From: Streptomyces chryseus
Lineage (GTDB): Bacteria; Actinomycetota; Actinomycetes; Streptomycetales; Streptomycetaceae
NCBI RefSeq assembly: GCF_014650755.1
Contig: NZ_BMVO01000001.1
Location: forward strand, 682,001-746,000
Length of the DNA stretch: 64,000 nt
Direction: 5' to 3'
The translations under genes and the position numbers were made by a program. Of this stretch, positions 42,939 through 52,207 are shown one piece after another; the stretch's first letter is position 1; each line of letters starts with the position of its first letter. The notes under the pieces were generated by a model. It was not told where the DNA came from, did no database searches, and saw only the letters and a list, made by a program, of their open reading frames with translations.

Positions 42939-44138
42939 GTGAGTCAGATACGTGCGTCGCGTTCCGCTGCCGTGGCCGGCGTACTGAGCGCCGTGCTCTG
43001 TGCCTGTTCGGCGGGCGGCGCGAGCGTCGCGCCGCCCGCCGACGGCAAGCGGGCCGGCGGGCCCGACCGTCCGGTCACCGTCACCGTGACCCCGGACGGC
43101 CAGGGCGCGGCCGCCGGGAAGCCGGTCGTGGTCACGGCGAAGGGCGGCACACTGTCCTCGGTCACCGTGTTCGACGCCGACGGCAACCGGCTCGCGGGCC
43201 GCCCGGCGCCCGGCAACAAGGCGTCCTGGACGTCGGACCGCAAGGCGGTGCCCGGCACGACGTACGAGGTGCGGGCGAAGACCCGTACGCGGGGCGGCCG
43301 TGAGGCCACCAGCCGGACCTCGTTCACGACGGCGGCCGCGAGCAAGGTCAACAAGCTGTCGCTGGCGCCCGGCAAGAACACCACCGTCGGCGTCGGCCAG
43401 CCGCTGTCGGTCGTCTTCGACGGCCCGGTCGCGCACAAGGCCGACGTGGAGAAGCAGCTCAAGGTCACCACGTCGAACGGCACCGAGGGCTCCTGGGGCT
43501 GGGTCCGGGACTACTCCGGCAGGGACCGCGCCGACTGGCGCCCGAAGGAGTACTGGAAGGCCGGTACGAAGGTCACGCTCGACGCCGAGCTGAACGGCAC
43601 CGACTCGGGACCGGCCGGCGGCTGGTTCGTCCGCGACTACCGGACCGGCTTCACCGTCGGCTCCCGCCAGGTCGTACGCGTCGACCTCGACCGCAAGCGC
43701 CTCACCCTGGAGCGGGACGGGAAGAAGGTGCGGGAGATCCCGGTCTCCGGCGGCACCCCCGGCGGTGTCAAGCGGTCCTGGCGGGGCACGGCCGTACTCA
43801 TGTCGAAGGAGGGCACCATCAACATGAACTCGGAGACCGTGGGCCTGGCGGACGCGTACGACAAGATGGTCGACTACTCGATGCGGCTCACCTGGTCGGG
43901 GATGTACGCGCACGCCGCCCCCTGGAACGCCCGCTACTTCGGCCGGGCCAACATGAGCTCGGGCTGCATCGGCATGAGCGACGCGGACGCGGCGTACTTC
44001 TACGGCCAGGTCCGGGTGGGCGACCCGTTCGAGATCAAGGGCGAGGACACCAAGGGCACGGTCGCGGAGGGCAACGGCTACGGCGCGTGGAACGTGTCCT
44101 GGGAGCAGTGGCAGGCCAAGAGCGCGCTGAAGGGCTGA
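42939..44138 (+). CDS. Lipoprotein L,D-transpeptidase (Ig-like domains + YkuD)
   Basis: 399-aa exported enzyme that forms 3-3 cross-links in peptidoglycan or anchors proteins. Lipobox VLCAC near residue 22-26 makes it a lipoprotein. Residues about 45-245 form two Ig-like Ldt domains, and the YkuD catalytic domain follows with His325 (MYAHAAPWNARY) and the nucleophile Cys343 in MSSGCIGM. GTG at 42939 with GGAGG 5 nt upstream. The domain order is that of LdtMt2-type enzymes. It is divergent from the FemX/MurJ operon. Confidence 0.95.
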   Translation: MSQIRASRSAAVAGVLSAVLCACSAGGASVAPPADGKRAGGPDRPVTVTVTPDGQGAAAGKPVVVTAKGGTLSSVTVFDADGNRLAGRPAPGNKASWTSDRKAVPGTTYEVRAKTRTRGGREATSRTSFTTAAASKVNKLSLAPGKNTTVGVGQPLSVVFDGPVAHKADVEKQLKVTTSNGTEGSWGWVRDYSGRDRADWRPKEYWKAGTKVTLDAELNGTDSGPAGGWFVRDYRTGFTVGSRQVVRVDLDRKRLTLERDGKKVREIPVSGGTPGGVKRSWRGTAVLMSKEGTINMNSETVGLADAYDKMVDYSMRLTWSGMYAHAAPWNARYFGRANMSSGCIGMSDADAAYFYGQVRVGDPFEIKGEDTKGTVAEGNGYGAWNVSWEQWQAKSALKG

Positions 44139-44146
44139 CGCGACGG

Positions 44147-44806
44147 TCAGTCGCCCATCTCCCACAGCAGCACCTCGGCGGGGGCGGCGGCCGCCACCAG
44201 TTCCAGGCCGTCCGCCCCGGTGATCAGTGCGGCGTCGCCGGGGCCCAGCCCGTACTCCCCGAGACCGAAGCGGCCGCGCACGACGTGGGCGTACACCCGC
44301 GGCGCGTCCGGGACCGCCGTGCGCTCCCCGGCGCCGGGCCGCCGCACGTGCAGCAGCGCGCCGGCCGCCGGCAGGGCGTACGGCGTGGCGTCCGCGATGC
44401 CGCGCACCACCTCGTACGACGGCTCGCCGCCGGGATCGCGCGGCGCCAGCCACATCTGCACGAAGACCAGCGGTCCTTCGCCGTCGTTGCGCTCCACGTG
44501 CCGCACCCCGGCGCCCGCGCTGAGCCGCTGCACGTCCCCGGGGCGCACGACGGTGGCGTGCCCGGCCGAGTCGCGGTGGGTCAGTTCGCCCTCGACGACC
44601 CAGGTGACGATCTCGGTGTGGCTGTGCGGGTGCTCGTCGAACCCGGCGCCGGGGGCCAGGCGCTCCTCGTTGCAGGCCAGCACCGCGCCGAAGCGCAGGA
44701 GGTCCGGGTCGTAGAAGTGCCCGAAGGAGAAGGCGTGCAGGGACTCGACACCGGCGGAGGCGTCACCGCCGCGGAAGCGGTCCGCGGAACGCCGTACAGA
44801 AATCAC
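44147..44806 (-). CDS. Pirin family protein
   Basis: 219-aa bicupin. The N-terminal cupin shows the metal-binding set of pirins: FDEHPHSHTEIVTWVVEGEL supplies His, His and His, with Glu in the second motif. Pirins may act as quercetinases or as redox cofactors; in Streptomyces one interacts with acyl-CoA dehydrogenase and influences beta-oxidation, which is interesting because fasR lies next door. The GTG at 44806 is 7 nt after TACGGT, so it is probably leaderless. Divergent from fasR. Confidence 0.93.
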   Translation of the reverse strand: MISVRRSADRFRGGDASAGVESLHAFSFGHFYDPDLLRFGAVLACNEERLAPGAGFDEHPHSHTEIVTWVVEGELTHRDSAGHATVVRPGDVQRLSAGAGVRHVERNDGEGPLVFVQMWLAPRDPGGEPSYEVVRGIADATPYALPAAGALLHVRRPGAGERTAVPDAPRVYAHVVRGRFGLGEYGLGPGDAALITGADGLELVAAAAPAEVLLWEMGD

Positions 44807-44864
44807 GCAGCCCACCGTAGCCCCGGCCCGACGGCCCGGGGTTCCGATAAGGCAGTCTTGTCCC

Positions 44865-46064
44865 GTGCCCCAACCCGATCCTGAGCAGCCCGCCGCGCAA
44901 GCCGCCCACCCGCACTCCGCGACCCTGCGCCGGCTGGAGAAGTCCTCCGGCCGTCTCGCCGCGAACGCGATCGCCCGCATGGACGAGACGCTGCCGTGGT
45001 ACCGGGCCATGCCACCGGAGAACCGGTCGTGGATCGGCCTGGTCGCCCAGGCCGGTATCGCCGCCTTCACCGAGTGGTTCCGGCATCCGGAGACCCCGCA
45101 GGCCATCTCCACCGACGTCTTCGGCACCGCGCCCCGCGAGCTGACCCGGGCGATCACGCTGCGCCAGACCGTCGAGATGGTGCGTACGACGATCGAGGTC
45201 ATGGAGACCGCGATCGAGGAGGTCGCGGCGCCCGGCGACGAGTCGATCCTGCGCGAGGCCCTGCTCGTGTACGCCCGGGAGATCGCCTTCGCGACCGCCC
45301 AGGTGTACGCGCAGGCCGCCGAGGCCCGCGGCGCCTGGGACGCCCGTCTCGAATCGCTCGTCGTGAACGCGGTGCTCTCGGGCGAGGCGGACGAGGGAGC
45401 CGTGTCGCGCGCCGCCGCGCTCGGCTGGAACTCCCCCGAACACGTGTGTGTCGTCCTCGGCACGGCGCCCGACGGCGACTCCGAGCTGACGGTCGAGGCG
45501 ATCCGCCGCGCCGCACGGCACGCCAAGCTCCAGGTGCTGACCGGCGTGCTCGGCAGCCGCCTGGTCGTCATCGCGGGCGGCAGCGACAATCCGCTCCAGG
45601 TCGCGAAGGCGCTGATCGGCCCGTACGCCGCCGGGCCCGTGGTCGCCGGGCCCATCGTCCCGGACCTGCTCGCCGCCACGCGGTCCGCGCAGGCCGCCGC
45701 CGCCGGTCTCAAGGCGTGCCAGGCCTGGCAGGACGCCCCGCGCCCGGTTCTGGCGGACGATCTGCTGCCGGAGCGGGCGATCGCGTCGGATCCCGCCGCG
45801 CGGGAGCAGTTGGTGGAGGAGATCTACAGACCGCTGGAGGAGGCGGGCTCGGCTCTGCTGGAGACACTGAGTGTGTATCTGGAGCAGGCGAGCAGTCTGG
45901 AAGGCGCGGCGCGGATGCTCTTCGTGCACCCGAACACCGTGCGATACCGCCTCCGACGTGTGACGGACGTCACCGGATGGTCACCCTCCGATGTTCGATC
46001 CGCCTTCACTCTGCGGATCGCGCTCATCCTGGGGCGTCTGGCCGACGGAGACCCCCAGCCCTAG
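44865..46064 (+). CDS. fasR: Fatty acid biosynthesis activator FasR (PucR-type)
   Basis: 399-aa PucR/CdaR-type regulator located directly upstream of fabD. The C-terminal HTH_30 domain is visible as LEGAARMLFVHPNTVRYRLR at about residues 345-365. In Streptomyces coelicolor the protein at this position is FasR, which binds the fabD promoter and activates the fabDHPF operon. The N-terminal two thirds are a helical/GAF-like sensor with no enzyme motif. GTG at 44865. I assign the name on family and position. Confidence 0.93.
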   Translation: MPQPDPEQPAAQAAHPHSATLRRLEKSSGRLAANAIARMDETLPWYRAMPPENRSWIGLVAQAGIAAFTEWFRHPETPQAISTDVFGTAPRELTRAITLRQTVEMVRTTIEVMETAIEEVAAPGDESILREALLVYAREIAFATAQVYAQAAEARGAWDARLESLVVNAVLSGEADEGAVSRAAALGWNSPEHVCVVLGTAPDGDSELTVEAIRRAARHAKLQVLTGVLGSRLVVIAGGSDNPLQVAKALIGPYAAGPVVAGPIVPDLLAATRSAQAAAAGLKACQAWQDAPRPVLADDLLPERAIASDPAAREQLVEEIYRPLEEAGSALLETLSVYLEQASSLEGAARMLFVHPNTVRYRLRRVTDVTGWSPSDVRSAFTLRIALILGRLADGDPQP

Positions 46065-46067
46065 ACT

Positions 46068-46086
46068 TTTGTCGAACACCAACAAA
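46068..46086 (+). promoter_or_regulatory. Putative FasR operator upstream of fabD
   Basis: Inverted repeat TTTGT (46068-46072), 9-bp spacer, ACAAA (46082-46086), in the 89-bp fasR-fabD gap. The sequence type agrees with my recollection of the published FasR site (TTTTGT...ACAAAA); it should be checked. Confidence 0.6.
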
Positions 46087-46153
46087 TCCCCCGACGGTTC
46101 TTGGTCCCTGTCCCCACGGGCCCGCAGGTCCGTCCGCAAGAGAGAGTGTGAGG

Positions 46154-47074
46154 GTGCTCGTACTCGTCGCTCCCGGCCAAGGCGCCCAGACGCCCGGCTT
46201 CCTGACTCCCTGGCTCGACCTCCCCGGCGCCGCCGACCGGCTCGCCGCCTGGTCCGACGCCATCGGGCTCGACCTCGTCCACTACGGCACGCAGGCCGAC
46301 GCCGACGCGATCCGCGACACGGCCGTGGCCCAGCCGCTGCTGGTGGCGGCCGGTCTGCTGTCCGCCGCCGCGCTGGACGCCCGCGCGGAGGTCTCCGCGG
46401 TCGCCGGTCACAGCGTCGGTGAGATCACCGCCGCCGCGTACGCCGGTGTCCTCACCGAAGAGGCCGCGCTCGGTTTCGTACGGACCCGCGGCCTGGGCAT
46501 GGCCGAGGCCGCCGCCGTCACCGAGACCGGCATGGCCGCGCTGCTCGGCGGCGACGCCGAAGTCGTCGTACCGCACCTGGAGAAGCTGGGCCTGACCCCG
46601 GCGAACGTGAACGGCGCGGGCCAGATCGTGGCCGCGGGCACCATGGAGCAGCTCGCCGCGCTCGCGCAGGACAAGCCCGAGGGCGTCCGCCGGGTCGTGG
46701 AACTCAAGGTCGCCGGCGCGTTCCACACCCACCACATGGCCCCGGCGGTCACCGAGCTCGGCAAGGCGGCGCAGGACCTGGCCGTCTCCGACCCGGCCGT
46801 CACGTACGTGTCGAACGCCGACGGACGCACCGTCTCCACCGGCCCCGACGTCGTCGCCCGCCTGGTCAGCCAGGTCTCCAGTCCGGTCCGCTGGGACCTG
46901 TGCATGGAGACCCTCAAGGAGCTGGGCACCACCGCGCTCATCGAGGTCTGCCCCGGCGGCACGCTGACCGGCCTCGCCAAGCGCGCCATGCCCGGTGTGC
47001 AGACCCTCGCGCTCAAGACCCCCGACGACCTCGACGCGGCCCGCGCGCTCATCGCTGAGCACGCGGCGCGATAG
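46154..47074 (+). CDS. fabD: Malonyl-CoA:ACP transacylase FabD
   Basis: 306-aa transferase that loads malonyl units from CoA onto ACP for fatty-acid synthesis. The active-site motif is GHSVG with Ser87; the catalytic His is His191 in AGAFHTHHM. The oxyanion loop GQGAQTPGF is at the N terminus. I take the GTG at 46154 (protein VLVLVAPGQGAQ); a GTG at 46148 is possible. First gene of the fabD-fabH-acpP-fabF operon, 14 bp before fabH. Streptomyces FabD also serves polyketide synthases. Confidence 0.96.
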   Translation: MLVLVAPGQGAQTPGFLTPWLDLPGAADRLAAWSDAIGLDLVHYGTQADADAIRDTAVAQPLLVAAGLLSAAALDARAEVSAVAGHSVGEITAAAYAGVLTEEAALGFVRTRGLGMAEAAAVTETGMAALLGGDAEVVVPHLEKLGLTPANVNGAGQIVAAGTMEQLAALAQDKPEGVRRVVELKVAGAFHTHHMAPAVTELGKAAQDLAVSDPAVTYVSNADGRTVSTGPDVVARLVSQVSSPVRWDLCMETLKELGTTALIEVCPGGTLTGLAKRAMPGVQTLALKTPDDLDAARALIAEHAAR

Positions 47075-47088
47075 GAGCCCGAGAGAGC

Positions 47089-48093
47089 ATGTCGAAGATC
47101 AAGCCCAGCCAGGGCGCCCCGTACGCGCGCATCATGGGTGTCGGCGGTTACCGTCCGACCCGTGTCGTGCCGAACGAGGTGATCCTCGAGACGATCGACT
47201 CGTCCGACGAGTGGATCCGCTCCCGCTCCGGCATCGTGACCCGGCACTGGGCCTCCGAGGAGGAGACCGTCGCCGCCATGTCGGTCGAGGCCGCGGGCAA
47301 GGCGCTGGCCGACGCCGGGATCACCGCCGAGCAGGTGGACGGCGTCATCGTCTCCACCGTCTCGCACTTCAAGCAGACCCCGGCCGTCGCGACCGAGATC
47401 GCGGACAAGATCGGCGCCGGCAGGCCCGCCGCCTTCGACATCTCGGCCGGCTGCGCCGGGTTCGGCTACGGCCTGACCCTCGCCAAGGGCATGGTCGTCG
47501 AAGGCAGCGCGAACTACGTCCTGGTCATCGGCGTGGAGCGGCTCTCGGACCTGACCGACCTGGAGGACCGCGCGACGGCCTTCCTGTTCGGCGACGGTGC
47601 GGGCGCGGTCGTCGTCGGACCCGCGCGGGAACCGGCCATCGGCCCGACCGTGTGGGGTTCCGAGGGCGACAAGTCGGAGACCATCAAGCAGACCGTTCCG
47701 TGGTCCGACTACCGCAACGCCGGTGAGGTCGCCAAGTTCCCCGCCATCACGCAGGAGGGCCAGGCGGTGTTCCGCTGGGCCGTCTTCGAGATGGCGAAGG
47801 TCGCCCAGCAGGCGCTCGACGCGGCCGGGATCGCCGTGGACGACCTGGACGTCTTCATTCCGCACCAGGCGAACATGCGGATCATCGACTCGATGGTGAA
47901 GACTCTCAAGCTGCCGGAGCATGTCACGGTGGCCCGTGACGTCGAAACCACCGGTAACACCTCGGCCGCCTCGATTCCGCTCGCGATGGAGCGGCTCCTG
48001 GCGACCGGGCAGGCGAAGAGCGGCGACACCGCGCTGGTCATCGGCTTCGGGGCGGGTCTCGTCTACGCCGCGACGGTCGTTACCCTCCCCTAG
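47089..48093 (+). CDS. fabH: 3-oxoacyl-ACP synthase III FabH
   Basis: 334-aa condensing enzyme that starts fatty-acid synthesis by joining an acyl-CoA starter with malonyl-ACP. The catalytic triad Cys-His-Asn is intact: Cys122 (DISAGCAGFGYG), His259 (FIPHQANM) and Asn290 (TTGNTSAASIP). In Streptomyces this enzyme accepts branched starter units (isobutyryl-, methylbutyryl-CoA). The ATG at 47089 has GGAGCCC/GAGAGAG upstream. It lies between fabD and acpP in the usual order. Confidence 0.97.
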   Translation: MSKIKPSQGAPYARIMGVGGYRPTRVVPNEVILETIDSSDEWIRSRSGIVTRHWASEEETVAAMSVEAAGKALADAGITAEQVDGVIVSTVSHFKQTPAVATEIADKIGAGRPAAFDISAGCAGFGYGLTLAKGMVVEGSANYVLVIGVERLSDLTDLEDRATAFLFGDGAGAVVVGPAREPAIGPTVWGSEGDKSETIKQTVPWSDYRNAGEVAKFPAITQEGQAVFRWAVFEMAKVAQQALDAAGIAVDDLDVFIPHQANMRIIDSMVKTLKLPEHVTVARDVETTGNTSAASIPLAMERLLATGQAKSGDTALVIGFGAGLVYAATVVTLP

Positions 48094-48163
48094 GCACGTC
48101 CGGATCGTTCCGGGCCTGCCGCATTACCCAATTCCCTCTGCTCAACACCGAAGGAGCGCCACA

Positions 48164-48412
48164 ATGGCCGCCACTCAGGAAGAGATCGTCACCGGTCTCG
48201 CCGACATCGTCAACGAGATCGCCGGCATCCCCACCGAGGACGTCCAGCTGGACAAGTCCTTCACCGACGACCTGGACGTCGACTCGCTGTCCATGGTCGA
48301 GGTCGTCGTCGCCGCCGAAGAGCGCTTCGACGTCAAGATCCCCGACGAGGACGTCAAGAACCTCAAGACGGTCGGCGACGCCGCGGACTACATCCTCAAG
48401 CACCAGGCCTGA
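48164..48412 (+). CDS. acpP: Acyl carrier protein
   Basis: 82-aa acidic carrier protein for type II fatty-acid synthesis. The phosphopantetheine attachment site is Ser41 in DDLDVDSLSMVE. Helix I, the loop and helices II-IV are of normal length. Shine-Dalgarno AAGGAGC precedes the ATG. Lies 70 bp after fabH and 78 bp before fabF. The gene is lower in G+C at several codons than its neighbours only because of Asp/Glu/Lys content. Confidence 0.98.
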   Translation: MAATQEEIVTGLADIVNEIAGIPTEDVQLDKSFTDDLDVDSLSMVEVVVAAEERFDVKIPDEDVKNLKTVGDAADYILKHQA

Positions 48413-48490
48413 TCCGGCCGGTCCTGTGTCGCCGCCCGGCGGTGGCGCCGTGAAAATTCAGCACCCTCTACACGTGGAGAAAGAATTCCT

Positions 48491-49753
48491 GTGAGCCCGA
48501 CCAATCGCACCGTGGTCGTCACCGGTATCGGCGCAACAACACCGCTGGGTGGCGACGCCGCATCGACCTGGGAAGGTCTGCTGGCCGGACGTTCGGGCGT
48601 CAAGCCCCTGGAGGGCGAGCGCTTCGCCGAACTTCCCGTCCGTATCGCGGCCCTCGCGGCCGTCGACCCGGGCGACGTACTGCCCCGCCCGCTGGCCCGC
48701 AAGCTGGACCGCTCGGCGCAGTTCGCGCTGATCGCGGCCCGTGAGGCGTGGGCCGACGCGGGTTACACCGCGAAGGCCGGCGAGGACGAGAAGATCCAGC
48801 CGAACCGTCTCGGCGCGGTCATCGCCTCCGGCATCGGCGGCGTCACGACACTGCTCGACCAGTACGACGTGCTGAAGGAGAAGGGCGTACGCCGCGTCTC
48901 CCCGCACACCGTCCCCATGCTCATGCCGAACGGCCCCTCCGCCAACGTCGGCCTGGAGGTCAACGCCCAGGCGGGCGTGCACACTCCGGTCTCCGCGTGC
49001 GCGTCGGGCGCCGAAGCCATCGGTTACGCCGTCGAGATGATCCGCACCGGCCGCGCCGACGTGGTCGTCGCGGGCGGCACCGAGGCGGCGATCCACCCGC
49101 TGCCGATCGCGGCCTTCGCCAACATGATGGCGATGTCCAAGAGCAACGAAGAGCCCGAGAAGGCGTCGCGCCCGTACGACACGGGCCGGGACGGCTTCGT
49201 CCTCGGTGAGGGCGCGGGCGTCGTGGTCCTGGAGTCGGCCGAGCACGCCGCGGCGCGCGGCGCCCGGGTGTACTGCGAGGTCGTCGGCCAGGGCCTGTCC
49301 GCCGACGCGCACCACATCGCGCAGCCCGAGCCGTCCGGCCGGGGCATCGCCGTCGCCATGCAGAACCTGCTCGACGACACCGGCCTCAAGCCGGCCGAAG
49401 TGGTGCACCTCAACGCGCACGCCACCTCGACCCCGCAGGGCGACATCGCCGAGATCAAGGCGCTGCGCAAGGTCCTCGGTGACGACCTCGACCACGTGGC
49501 GGTCTCCGCGACGAAGTCGATGACCGGTCACCTGCTCGGCGGCGCGGGCGGCATCGAGACCGTCGCGACGGTGCTGGCGCTGCACCACCGGACGGCCCCG
49601 CCGACCATCAACGTCGACGACCTCGACGCGGACGTCGACGCGGACATCGTGCGCGACACGCCGCGGGCGCTGCCCGAGGGCACGATCGCCGCGATCAACA
49701 ACTCGTTCGGCTTCGGCGGCCACAACGTGGTCCTGGCGTTCCGCACGGTCTGA
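48491..49753 (+). CDS. fabF: 3-oxoacyl-ACP synthase II FabF
   Basis: 420-aa elongation condensing enzyme. The catalytic triad Cys-His-His is present: Cys170 (VSACASGAEA), His310 (NAHATSTPQGD) and His347 (SMTGHLLGGAGG). It extends acyl-ACP chains with malonyl-ACP. GTG start at 48491 with GGAG upstream. Last gene of the operon, closed by a 17-bp hairpin. Homologous to the ketosynthase-alpha of type II polyketide systems, but the context is clearly fatty-acid synthesis. Confidence 0.97.
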   Translation: MSPTNRTVVVTGIGATTPLGGDAASTWEGLLAGRSGVKPLEGERFAELPVRIAALAAVDPGDVLPRPLARKLDRSAQFALIAAREAWADAGYTAKAGEDEKIQPNRLGAVIASGIGGVTTLLDQYDVLKEKGVRRVSPHTVPMLMPNGPSANVGLEVNAQAGVHTPVSACASGAEAIGYAVEMIRTGRADVVVAGGTEAAIHPLPIAAFANMMAMSKSNEEPEKASRPYDTGRDGFVLGEGAGVVVLESAEHAAARGARVYCEVVGQGLSADAHHIAQPEPSGRGIAVAMQNLLDDTGLKPAEVVHLNAHATSTPQGDIAEIKALRKVLGDDLDHVAVSATKSMTGHLLGGAGGIETVATVLALHHRTAPPTINVDDLDADVDADIVRDTPRALPEGTIAAINNSFGFGGHNVVLAFRTV

Positions 49754-49774
49754 TCCGCGACCGCAGCACGACGA

Positions 49775-49815
49775 GAAGGCCCTGCCGGGAGCTCCGCGCT
49801 CCCGGCAGGGCCTTC
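49775..49815 (+). terminator. Terminator of the fabD-fabH-acpP-fabF operon
   Basis: 17-bp perfect inverted repeat (49775-49791, 49799-49815) with a 7-nt loop, 22 bp past fabF. It probably also ends the convergent beta-propeller gene. Confidence 0.9.
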
Positions 49816-49838
49816 GCCGTCCGGTCCCTGACGTGAGG

Positions 49839-51323
49839 TCAGCGCAGGGAGAACGCCGGGGGTTCGCCGTCGGTGTAGCGGTTGACGACGACGTACCCGT
49901 CGCGCACCGCCAGCATCTCGGCGTCGATCGACACCGGCGCCTCCTTCCCCAGCGTCGCCTTGCTCACGGCGCCCTTGGCCCCGGGGTCGACCACGTGGAC
50001 GTCCGAGCGGGGCCATCCGACGGTCACCGCGGCCACCCGGCCGTCGCCCCGCAGGGCTAGCGCGCCGATGTGTCCGAGCTTCTTGGTACGCCACAGCTCC
50101 CGGCCGTCCCGGACCGAGAACCCGGCGACGTACTGCGGCACGATGTCGCCCGGTTTCTGCACGGCGGCGACCAGCGTGTCGCCCGACACGAAGGGGCCCT
50201 CGGCCTTCAGGTCCTCCGGGGACAGCCGGATGTCGAGGTCGCCCGAGCGGCCCGACAGCGGCACGGCGGCGCGCGACTGGCCCCGCTCGTCGAAGGCGAG
50301 CACCGCCCGCACGCCCCGTTCGTCGGTCTCCTGGTAGCCGATCACGGCCGGTGCGACGGAGTAGACATGGGCGGTGCCGGCGCTCTCCACCGGCAGCTTC
50401 GTCACCCACTGCTCCTCGCCGGTGCGGGTGTCGAGGGCCAGGAGCCGGGCGGTGACGAGGCCGTCGGTCTTCGCCGCTGCGCACTCCTCGACGGCCAGGG
50501 TACGGGCGGGGCTCGCGCCGACCGACAGGACGCGGCAGCGCTCCGCCACCGGCCGCTTCCACTGTTCGGCGCCGGTGCCGGCCGAGCGCCCGCGTACCGC
50601 ACCGTCCTCGACGGACACGGCGGTGCCGCCGCCCAGCGCGATGCCCTTGCCGATGCCTTCGCCCTTGAGCGTCCGCTTCCACAGCGTGGCGCCGTCGGCG
50701 AGCCGGACGGCGGCGAGGGTGGTGCAGGGCTTGTTGTGGCGCCCGTAGGCGACCAGTCCCACGCCCTTGGCGGGGTGGGCGCTCTGGGCGCACACGGACG
50801 CGCGGACCGGCGCGGTGACGGTCCACCGCTCGGCACCGTCCTTCACGGCGTAGGCGGACAGGCCGTCGGTGCGGACCCGGACGACGGTGTCGCCGGTGGA
50901 CCAGCCGCGCAGTCCCTTGACGGTGGCCGGGCGGTCCTGCGGTGCCCGCCAGGCGATCCCCAGCCGCTTCGGGCCCTTCAGCGGCGAGGCGATCCGCACC
51001 TGCTCGCCGCGGATCCACTGGTAGCCGTACAGGCCGGGCAGCAGGCCGGCCAGCACCCCGCCGACGACGACGGCGACGGCGATCCCCCGGCGCAGGCCCG
51101 CGACGGCCAGCGCCTTGCTCAGGGCGAGCGTGCCGGCGAACGAGAACGCGAAGGCCAGGAGCAGCACGGTGGGCAGGCCCCGCGGGCAGTCGGAGCCGCC
51201 GCACGCTCCGCCGCTCTCCCGGTACAGGGCGGTCCAGCCCAGCACGTGGAAGACAACGGCCCAGCAGACCACGAGCGACGACAACAGGACGGCGGTCACT
51301 TCGACCGCCGGTCGTATACGCAC
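49839..51323 (-). CDS. Membrane-anchored PQQ-like beta-propeller protein
   Basis: 494-aa protein. Residues 1-110 contain three or four transmembrane helices with a CGGSDCPRG loop. The remaining about 380 residues form an outer-face beta-propeller with PQQ-like blade motifs (AVKDGAERWTV, LADGATLWKRTL, DTRTGEEQWVTK, VRDGRELWRTK). Propellers of this type are usually structural or protein-binding, and no PQQ-binding residues can be assigned. GTG at 51323. Function unknown. Convergent to fabF. Confidence 0.85.
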   Translation of the reverse strand: MRIRPAVEVTAVLLSSLVVCWAVVFHVLGWTALYRESGGACGGSDCPRGLPTVLLLAFAFSFAGTLALSKALAVAGLRRGIAVAVVVGGVLAGLLPGLYGYQWIRGEQVRIASPLKGPKRLGIAWRAPQDRPATVKGLRGWSTGDTVVRVRTDGLSAYAVKDGAERWTVTAPVRASVCAQSAHPAKGVGLVAYGRHNKPCTTLAAVRLADGATLWKRTLKGEGIGKGIALGGGTAVSVEDGAVRGRSAGTGAEQWKRPVAERCRVLSVGASPARTLAVEECAAAKTDGLVTARLLALDTRTGEEQWVTKLPVESAGTAHVYSVAPAVIGYQETDERGVRAVLAFDERGQSRAAVPLSGRSGDLDIRLSPEDLKAEGPFVSGDTLVAAVQKPGDIVPQYVAGFSVRDGRELWRTKKLGHIGALALRGDGRVAAVTVGWPRSDVHVVDPGAKGAVSKATLGKEAPVSIDAEMLAVRDGYVVVNRYTDGEPPAFSLR

Positions 51324-51406
51324 AACCAACCCCCACACAGGCGGTGCACTGCGTGTGCACTGTGGGGCGGAATGTATCGGGCGGCCGGCGCGGGCCGTGG
51401 AGGGGG

Positions 51407-51901
51407 TCAGACCACCTGGTGCAGCCAGCGCACGGGGGCGCCCTCGCCGGCGTACCTGAAGGGTTCGAGTTCGTCGTCCCAGGGCTTGCCGAGGAGCTTG
51501 GCGACCTCGGTCTCCAGGTCGGTCTCGCCGCCCACCGAGCGGGCGAGAGCGGCGCGCAGCCGGTCCTCGGGGATGAGGATGTCGCCGTGCATTCCGGTGA
51601 CGGCGTGGAAGATGCCGAGGCCGGGGGTGGAGCTGTAGCGCTCGCCCTCGGCCGTGGGGCACGGTTCGGCGGTCACTTCGAAGCGCAGCAGGTGCCAGCC
51701 GCGCAGGGCGGAGGCCAGCTTGGAGGCGGTGCCCGGCTGGGCCTGCCAGGAGAACTCGGCTCTCCAGGTGCCGGGCGAGGCCGGCTGTCTGATCCAGTCG
51801 AGATTGACCCGCACACCGAGTACGCCCGCTACTGCCCATTCGACGTGCGGGCACAGCGCGCGCGGTGCGGAGTGAACGTACAGAACTCCACGTGTCGTCA
51901 C
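51407..51901 (-). CDS. DUF3145 family protein
   Basis: 164-aa actinobacterial protein beginning TTRGVLYVHSAPRALCPHVE with the conserved WAVAGVLG segment that follows; the C terminus ends FRYAGEGAPVRWLHQVV. The family is widely conserved next to the fatty-acid operon in streptomycetes but has no known function. GTG at 51901 with GGAGG 5 nt upstream. No catalytic motif or membrane segment is visible. Confidence 0.9.
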   Translation of the reverse strand: MTTRGVLYVHSAPRALCPHVEWAVAGVLGVRVNLDWIRQPASPGTWRAEFSWQAQPGTASKLASALRGWHLLRFEVTAEPCPTAEGERYSSTPGLGIFHAVTGMHGDILIPEDRLRAALARSVGGETDLETEVAKLLGKPWDDELEPFRYAGEGAPVRWLHQVV

Positions 51902-52207
51902 CGGGACCTCCAGTGTGGGACGAGGTTCGCCTTCCCCAGCGGCCTCGCGCCCGTACCGCCTCTTCCCGGTCGGCTCCCGAGGTTGTCAACAGTAAACAGC
52001 ATCGGGAGTTAATCTCCTGAAAAGGGACAGTATGTGACGTGATGTAATTTACCGGAGCCCCGGATGGGCGAAGGGCTGCTGGTTCGACGGGGAAAAACTA
52101 CCGTGCGGCGGCCTCCGGCGGGTGACGTACTGTCGGTCCGGGGGGACGAGGACACGAAGCTTTCACTCGCCAGGACGCCGGTACGACGCCACGGAGGGGA
52201 TCAGGGC
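51902..52207. promoter_or_regulatory. AT-richer divergent promoter region
   Basis: 306 bp between DUF3145 and the SGNH lipoprotein gene. The section 51983-52050 is unusually AT-rich for this genome and contains TTGTCA (51984-51989) and an inverted repeat GGAG-N5-CTCC (52005-52017). Both flanking genes probably start here. No known operator fits. Confidence 0.5.
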
